A stretch of 64,000 bases of DNA from AC2028 sp002373595. GTDB lineage: Bacteria > Bacillota > Clostridia > Lachnospirales > Lachnospiraceae. The position numbers were made by a program, and so were the translations under genes. Below the pieces are notes generated by a model that saw nothing but the letters and a program-made list of their open reading frames with translations, was not told where the DNA came from and searched no databases. This document shows positions 60,644 through 64,000 of the stretch, one piece after another; the first letter of the stretch is position 1; every line of letters begins with the position of its first letter. The stretch covers positions 1 through 64,000 of the forward strand of contig CAMOIX010000008.1 of assembly GCA_946616365.1 (NCBI GenBank), in the 5' to 3' direction.

Positions 60644-61315
60644 ATGGGACAGAAAGTTAATCCTCACGGCCTCAGAGTCGGTATCATTAAGGACTGGGAT
60701 TCCAGATGGTATGCCGAAGGCAAAGAGTTTACCGATAATCTTGTAGAGGACGTTGAGATCCGTAAGTTTCTCAAGAAGAAGCTTGATAAGGCAGGAATCT
60801 CAAAGATTGAGATAGAGAGAACTTCCGATAAGGTACGCGTGATCGTATTCGCTGCAAAGCCCGGTGTTATCATCGGAAAGGGCGGCACAGAGATCGACAA
60901 GACCCGCGAGGAAGTTGCAAAGCTCATCGGTGGTAAGAAGAAGGTTGTTATCGACATCACCGAGATCAAGAGACCGGACAGAGATGCACAGCTTGTTGCA
61001 GAGAATATCGCACAGCAGCTTGAAAATCGTATCTCCTTCCGCCGTGCGATGAAGCAGTGCATGGGCAGAACCATGAAGGCAGGCGCTCTCGGAATCAAGG
61101 CGTCATGCGGAGGAAGACTTGGCGGAGCCGATATCGCTCGTACCGAGTTCTACAGCGAGGGAACCATCCCCCTTCAGACGCTCAGAGCTGACATCGATTA
61201 CGGATTTGCAGAGGCAAACACCACCTACGGAAAAGTAGGCGTCAAGGTATGGATTTACAAAGGCGAGATTCTTCCTACCAAGGGAGACAAGGCGCCGGAA
61301 GGGAGCGATAAATAA
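60644..61315 (+). CDS. rpsC: 30S ribosomal protein S3
   Basis: S3 (223 residues) lies at the mRNA entry channel. The KH domain with VIIGKGGTEIDKTRE and the start GQKVNPHGLRVGII are characteristic. The stop shares one base with the rplP start. The ribosome site is AAGGAG. Confidence 0.98.
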   Translation: MGQKVNPHGLRVGIIKDWDSRWYAEGKEFTDNLVEDVEIRKFLKKKLDKAGISKIEIERTSDKVRVIVFAAKPGVIIGKGGTEIDKTREEVAKLIGGKKKVVIDITEIKRPDRDAQLVAENIAQQLENRISFRRAMKQCMGRTMKAGALGIKASCGGRLGGADIARTEFYSEGTIPLQTLRADIDYGFAEANTTYGKVGVKVWIYKGEILPTKGDKAPEGSDK

Positions 61316-61743
61316 TGTTAATGCCGAAGAGAGTTAAGCACCGCAAACAGTTTCGCGGCACAATGAAGGGCAAGGCATCCCGCGGCAATACTATCAGTTA
61401 CGGCGATTTCGGATTGGTAGCAACCGAGCCCTGCTGGATCAAGTCAAACCAGATCGAGGCAGCCCGTGTCGCTCTTACCAGATATACGAAGCGTGTAGGT
61501 AAAGTTTGGATAAAGATCTTCCCTGACAAGCCTGTCAGCGCAAAGCCGGCTGAGACCCGAATGGGATCAGGAAAAGGATCGGTTGAGTACTGGGTAGCAG
61601 TTGTTAAGCCGGGAAGAGTAATGTTCGAGATCGGCGGAGTACCCGAGGATCAGGCACGCGAGGCACTCAGACTTGCAATGCATAAGCTTCCCTGCAAGTG
61701 CAAGGTTGTCTCGAAAGAGGATTTGGAGGGCGTAGCACAATGA
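61315..61743 (+). CDS. rplP: 50S ribosomal protein L16
   Basis: L16 (142 residues) helps place tRNA in the A site. MLMPKRVKHRKQFRG is the standard start and PAETRMGSGKG is conserved. It overlaps rpsC by 1 nt and rpmC by 4 nt (ATGA), so translation is coupled across the three genes. Confidence 0.98.
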   Translation: MLMPKRVKHRKQFRGTMKGKASRGNTISYGDFGLVATEPCWIKSNQIEAARVALTRYTKRVGKVWIKIFPDKPVSAKPAETRMGSGKGSVEYWVAVVKPGRVMFEIGGVPEDQAREALRLAMHKLPCKCKVVSKEDLEGVAQ

Positions 61744-61943
61744 AATCAAGCAAATATTTAGATGAACTTAAGGCAAAGTCCGAGGCAGAACTCGCTGAGG
61801 AGCTTGTATCGGCCAAGAAGGAACTGTTCAACCTCAGATTCCAGAATGCGACCAACCAGCTTGACAACACCGCAAGGATCAAGGAAGTCAGAAGGAACAT
61901 TGCTCGTATTCAGACCGTGATCACCGAGAAGGCTCGTGCGTAA
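61740..61943 (+). CDS. rpmC: 50S ribosomal protein L29
   Basis: L29 (67 residues) sits near the tunnel exit. The helical hairpin with KKELFNLRFQNATNQLDN is diagnostic. The ATG at 61740 overlaps the rplP stop; a longer in-frame start lies inside rplP and is rejected because GGAGGG sits correctly at 61735. Confidence 0.97.
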   Translation: MKSSKYLDELKAKSEAELAEELVSAKKELFNLRFQNATNQLDNTARIKEVRRNIARIQTVITEKARA

Positions 61944-61958
61944 TAGGAGGACAAAGCC

Positions 61959-62213
61959 GTGGAAAGAAATTTAAGAAAGACCCGTACCGGTAAGGTGACC
62001 AGCGATAAGATGGACAAGACCATCGTCGTATCCATCGAAGAGAGAGTTAAGCACCCCCTCTACGGTAAGGTTGTAAAGAGAACATATAAGCTCAAGGCTC
62101 ATGACGAGGAGAATACATGCCATATCGGAGATACCGTTAAGGTTATGGAGACCCGCCCCCTGTCCAAGGACAAGAGATGGAGACTCGTAGAGATCGTTGA
62201 GAGAGCTAAGTAA
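61959..62213 (+). CDS. rpsQ: 30S ribosomal protein S17
   Basis: S17 (84 residues) binds 16S rRNA early in assembly. RKTRTGKVTSDKMDKTIVV and HPLYGKVV are conserved. It starts at GTG (61959) with AGGAGG at 61945-61950; no closer ATG fits the family start. Confidence 0.97.
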   Translation: MERNLRKTRTGKVTSDKMDKTIVVSIEERVKHPLYGKVVKRTYKLKAHDEENTCHIGDTVKVMETRPLSKDKRWRLVEIVERAK

Positions 62214-62225
62214 GAGGAGGAAGCC

Positions 62226-62594
62226 ATGGTACAGCAGGAGACTAGACTGAAGGTCGCCGACAATACCGGAGCAAAGGAACTCCTTTGCATCAGAGTAATG
62301 GGTGGTTCGACCAGAAGATATGCAAATATCGGAGATGTCATCGTAGCTTCCGTCAAGGACGCAACGCCCGGCGGAATGGTAAAGAAGGGTGATGTTGTTA
62401 AGGCAGTAGTAGTTCGCACGGTTAAGGAGACCCGCCGTAAGGACGGTTCCTACATCCGTTTCGACGAGAACGCCGCAGTCATCATCAAGGAGGACAAGAC
62501 TCCGAAAGGAACCCGTATATTTGGACCCGTAGCAAGAGAGCTTCGTGAGAAGCAGTTCATGAAGATCGTATCACTTGCTCCGGAAGTACTTTAA
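62226..62594 (+). CDS. rplN: 50S ribosomal protein L14
   Basis: L14 (122 residues) bridges the subunits. The start VQQETRLKVADNTGAKELLCI and the end FMKIVSLAPEVL are standard. AGAGGAGG precedes the ATG. Confidence 0.98.
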   Translation: MVQQETRLKVADNTGAKELLCIRVMGGSTRRYANIGDVIVASVKDATPGGMVKKGDVVKAVVVRTVKETRRKDGSYIRFDENAAVIIKEDKTPKGTRIFGPVARELREKQFMKIVSLAPEVL

Positions 62595-62607
62595 GGAGGT
62601 GCCCGAT

Positions 62608-62913
62608 ATGCAGAAGATTAAGAAGGGCGATACCGTAGAGATCATCGCCGGCAAGGATAAGGGCTCTCAGGGCAAAGTAAAGTCCGTTGATCCCGCAAAT
62701 CACAAAGTAGTCGTTGAAGGCCTTAACATGGTCACCAAGCACAGCAAGCCGACCCAGGCAAATCCTAACGGCGGAATCGTCAGCAAGGAAGCGCCTCTTG
62801 ATATCTCCAATGTTATGCTTGTTGTAAGCGGAGAGAAGACCCGTGTTGGATTCAAGGTTGAAGGCGACAAGAAGGTACGCATTGCCAAGAAGACCGGCAA
62901 GGCTATAGATTGA
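62608..62913 (+). CDS. rplX: 50S ribosomal protein L24
   Basis: L24 (101 residues) initiates large-subunit assembly. The KOW motif KGDTVEIIAGKDKGSQGKV is at the N-terminus. The ATG at 62608 follows AAGGAGGT; a longer frame starts inside rplN and is rejected. Confidence 0.98.
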   Translation: MQKIKKGDTVEIIAGKDKGSQGKVKSVDPANHKVVVEGLNMVTKHSKPTQANPNGGIVSKEAPLDISNVMLVVSGEKTRVGFKVEGDKKVRIAKKTGKAID

Positions 62914-62930
62914 TCCGGGAGGGAGCGTAA

Positions 62931-63476
62931 ATGAGCAGCAGATTAAAAGAGCAGTATTTAAAAGAGATCGTGCCTGCTTTGGAAAAGAAGTTTGGTTACA
63001 CAAACATCATGCAGGTTCCGAAGCTCGACAAGATAGTAATCAATATGGGAGTCGGTGAGGCAAAGGATAACCCGAAGATTCTTGAGAACGCGGTTTCCGA
63101 CCTCGAGGCTATCACCGGACAGAAGGCTGTGCTTACCAAGGCAAAGAATTCCGTCGCAAACTTCAAGATCCGTGAGGGAATGAACATCGGTTGCAAGACC
63201 ACTCTTCGCGGCGAGAAGATGTACGAGTTCCTCGATCGCCTTGTAAATCTTGCACTTCCCCGTGTCCGTGACTTCCGTGGTGTTAATCCCAATTCCTTCG
63301 ACGGAAGAGGAAACTATGCACTCGGAATCAAGGAGCAGTTCATCTTCCCTGAGATCGAGTTCGACAAGATCGACAAGACCAGAGGAATGGACATCATTTT
63401 TGTAACAACGGCTAAGACTGACGAAGAGGCCAGAGAGCTTCTCACGATGTTCAATATGCCTTTTGCAAAGCAGTAA
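62931..63476 (+). CDS. rplE: 50S ribosomal protein L5
   Basis: L5 (181 residues) binds 5S rRNA. VPKLDKIVINMGVGEA and GNYALGIKEQFIFPEI are characteristic. A GGGAGGGAG ribosome site precedes the ATG. Confidence 0.98.
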   Translation: MSSRLKEQYLKEIVPALEKKFGYTNIMQVPKLDKIVINMGVGEAKDNPKILENAVSDLEAITGQKAVLTKAKNSVANFKIREGMNIGCKTTLRGEKMYEFLDRLVNLALPRVRDFRGVNPNSFDGRGNYALGIKEQFIFPEIEFDKIDKTRGMDIIFVTTAKTDEEARELLTMFNMPFAKQ

Positions 63477-63492
63477 GGAGAAGGAGATTACA

Positions 63493-63678
63493 ATGGCTAA
63501 ATTATCCATGAAGCGCAAGCAGCAGCGCAAGCCCAGATTTTCCACGCAGGCGTACACCCGTTGCAAACTTTGCGGACGTCCGCACTCCGTACTCAAGAAG
63601 TATGGCATCTGCAGAGTATGTTTCCGTGAGCTCGCTTACAAGGGACAGATCCCCGGAGTAAAGAAGAGCAGCTGGTAA
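63493..63678 (+). CDS. rpsZ: 30S ribosomal protein S14, type Z
   Basis: This is the short zinc-binding S14 (61 residues) with cysteines 24, 27, 40 and 43. A longer frame begins inside rplE but the ATG at 63493 has AAGGAGAAGGAG upstream. The zinc form is usual in Clostridia. Confidence 0.97.
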   Translation: MAKLSMKRKQQRKPRFSTQAYTRCKLCGRPHSVLKKYGICRVCFRELAYKGQIPGVKKSSW

Positions 63679-63732
63679 AGCCGGGCGACTTCAAACGGAA
63701 AACGTCTGAGTAGAATTTATAGGAGGAATGAA

Positions 63733-64000
63733 ATGACAATGAGTGATCCTATTGCGGATATGCTGACAAGAATCCGCAATGCAAATACCGCAAAGCACGA
63801 TACTGTTGATATCCCCAGCTCCAAGATGAAGCTTGCTATCGCTGACATTCTTGTAGATGAGGGCTATATCGCAAAGTACGATCTCGTAGACGAGGGTAAC
63901 TTCAAGAACATCCGCGTTTACCTCAAGTACAACAACAACAAGAACGAGCGCGTTATCTCCGGCATCAAGAGAATCTCCAAGCCCGGACTTCGCGTATATG
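63733..64000 (+). CDS. rpsH: 30S ribosomal protein S8 (partial)
   Basis: The first 89 codons are present before the window ends. MTMSDPIADMLTRIRNANTA is the S8 start, with AGGAGG just upstream. S8 binds 16S rRNA in the platform and in other bacteria regulates the spc operon. Nothing is unusual in the visible part. Confidence 0.97.
   Translation, partial: MTMSDPIADMLTRIRNANTAKHDTVDIPSSKMKLAIADILVDEGYIAKYDLVDEGNFKNIRVYLKYNNNKNERVISGIKRISKPGLRVY

Overview
This window is a chromosomal segment of a low-to-mid GC Gram-positive bacterium, most likely of the Lachnospiraceae (Clostridia). The signs are the zinc-type S14 in a canonical S10 ribosomal operon, an LL-diaminopimelate aminotransferase (DapL), paired clostripain-like (C11) membrane peptidases, a gram-positive LexA box ahead of uvrBA, a GH130 mannosylglucose phosphorylase, and small lineage-restricted families such as DUF3737, DUF6472 and DUF4860. 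Nothing in the sequence names the species. No rRNA, tRNA, CRISPR array, transposase or prophage gene was seen.

Layout. 1-4.4 kb: pth and mfd. 4.5-9.2 kb: two membrane-anchored C11 peptidases. 9.2-13.0 kb: a heterodimeric ABC exporter with one degenerate ATP site. 13.0-15.9 kb: a polar amino-acid ABC importer behind three ArgR-like boxes. 15.9-18.3 kb: a DMT exporter and a cytoplasmic GH43. 18.3-21.2 kb: an MBOAT/DHHW acyl-transfer pair with atypical arginine codons. 21.4-22.4 kb (minus): a peroxide-sensing OhrR with a glutathione peroxidase, sharing a palindromic bidirectional promoter with a DUF3737 gene. 23.6-29.1 kb (minus): an operon of a degenerate GGDEF protein, a sigma factor, a likely membrane regulator, a transglutaminase lipoprotein, a GspF-like platform protein and four pilin-like proteins. 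Divergent from it are a small membrane protein and a 908-residue coiled-coil surface protein; both have a matching non-sigma-A promoter signature.

32.7-34.4 kb: a membrane protein/XRE regulator pair with a structured leader, then a cation diffusion facilitator. 34.5-39.4 kb: SOS-type uvrB-uvrA. 39.4-41.4 kb: two divergent glycosyltransferases whose promoters predict leaderless mRNAs. 41.4-52.7 kb: a long co-directional run of hisC, a small membrane exporter, a methyltransferase, hslO, dapL, an aquaporin, two unrecognised genes, glycogen phosphorylase, mannosylglucose phosphorylase and manA. The last three link glycogen use and mannan breakdown to fructose-6-phosphate. 52.7-56.5 kb (minus): a GH2-fold protein lacking both catalytic glutamates, and an RlmI-like methyltransferase. 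56.6 kb to the end: tandem promoters, a structured leader and the S10 operon from rpsJ into rpsH, which runs off the edge.

The most unusual gene is at 47146-48180. It appears to join the cytoplasmic parts of the flagellar stator protein MotA, with all membrane helices removed, to a FliG C-terminal (rotor) domain. Recurrent regulatory patterns are promoters nested in the upstream gene's terminator hairpin, a palindromic two-way promoter, and a shared promoter signature beside the sigma-factor operon.
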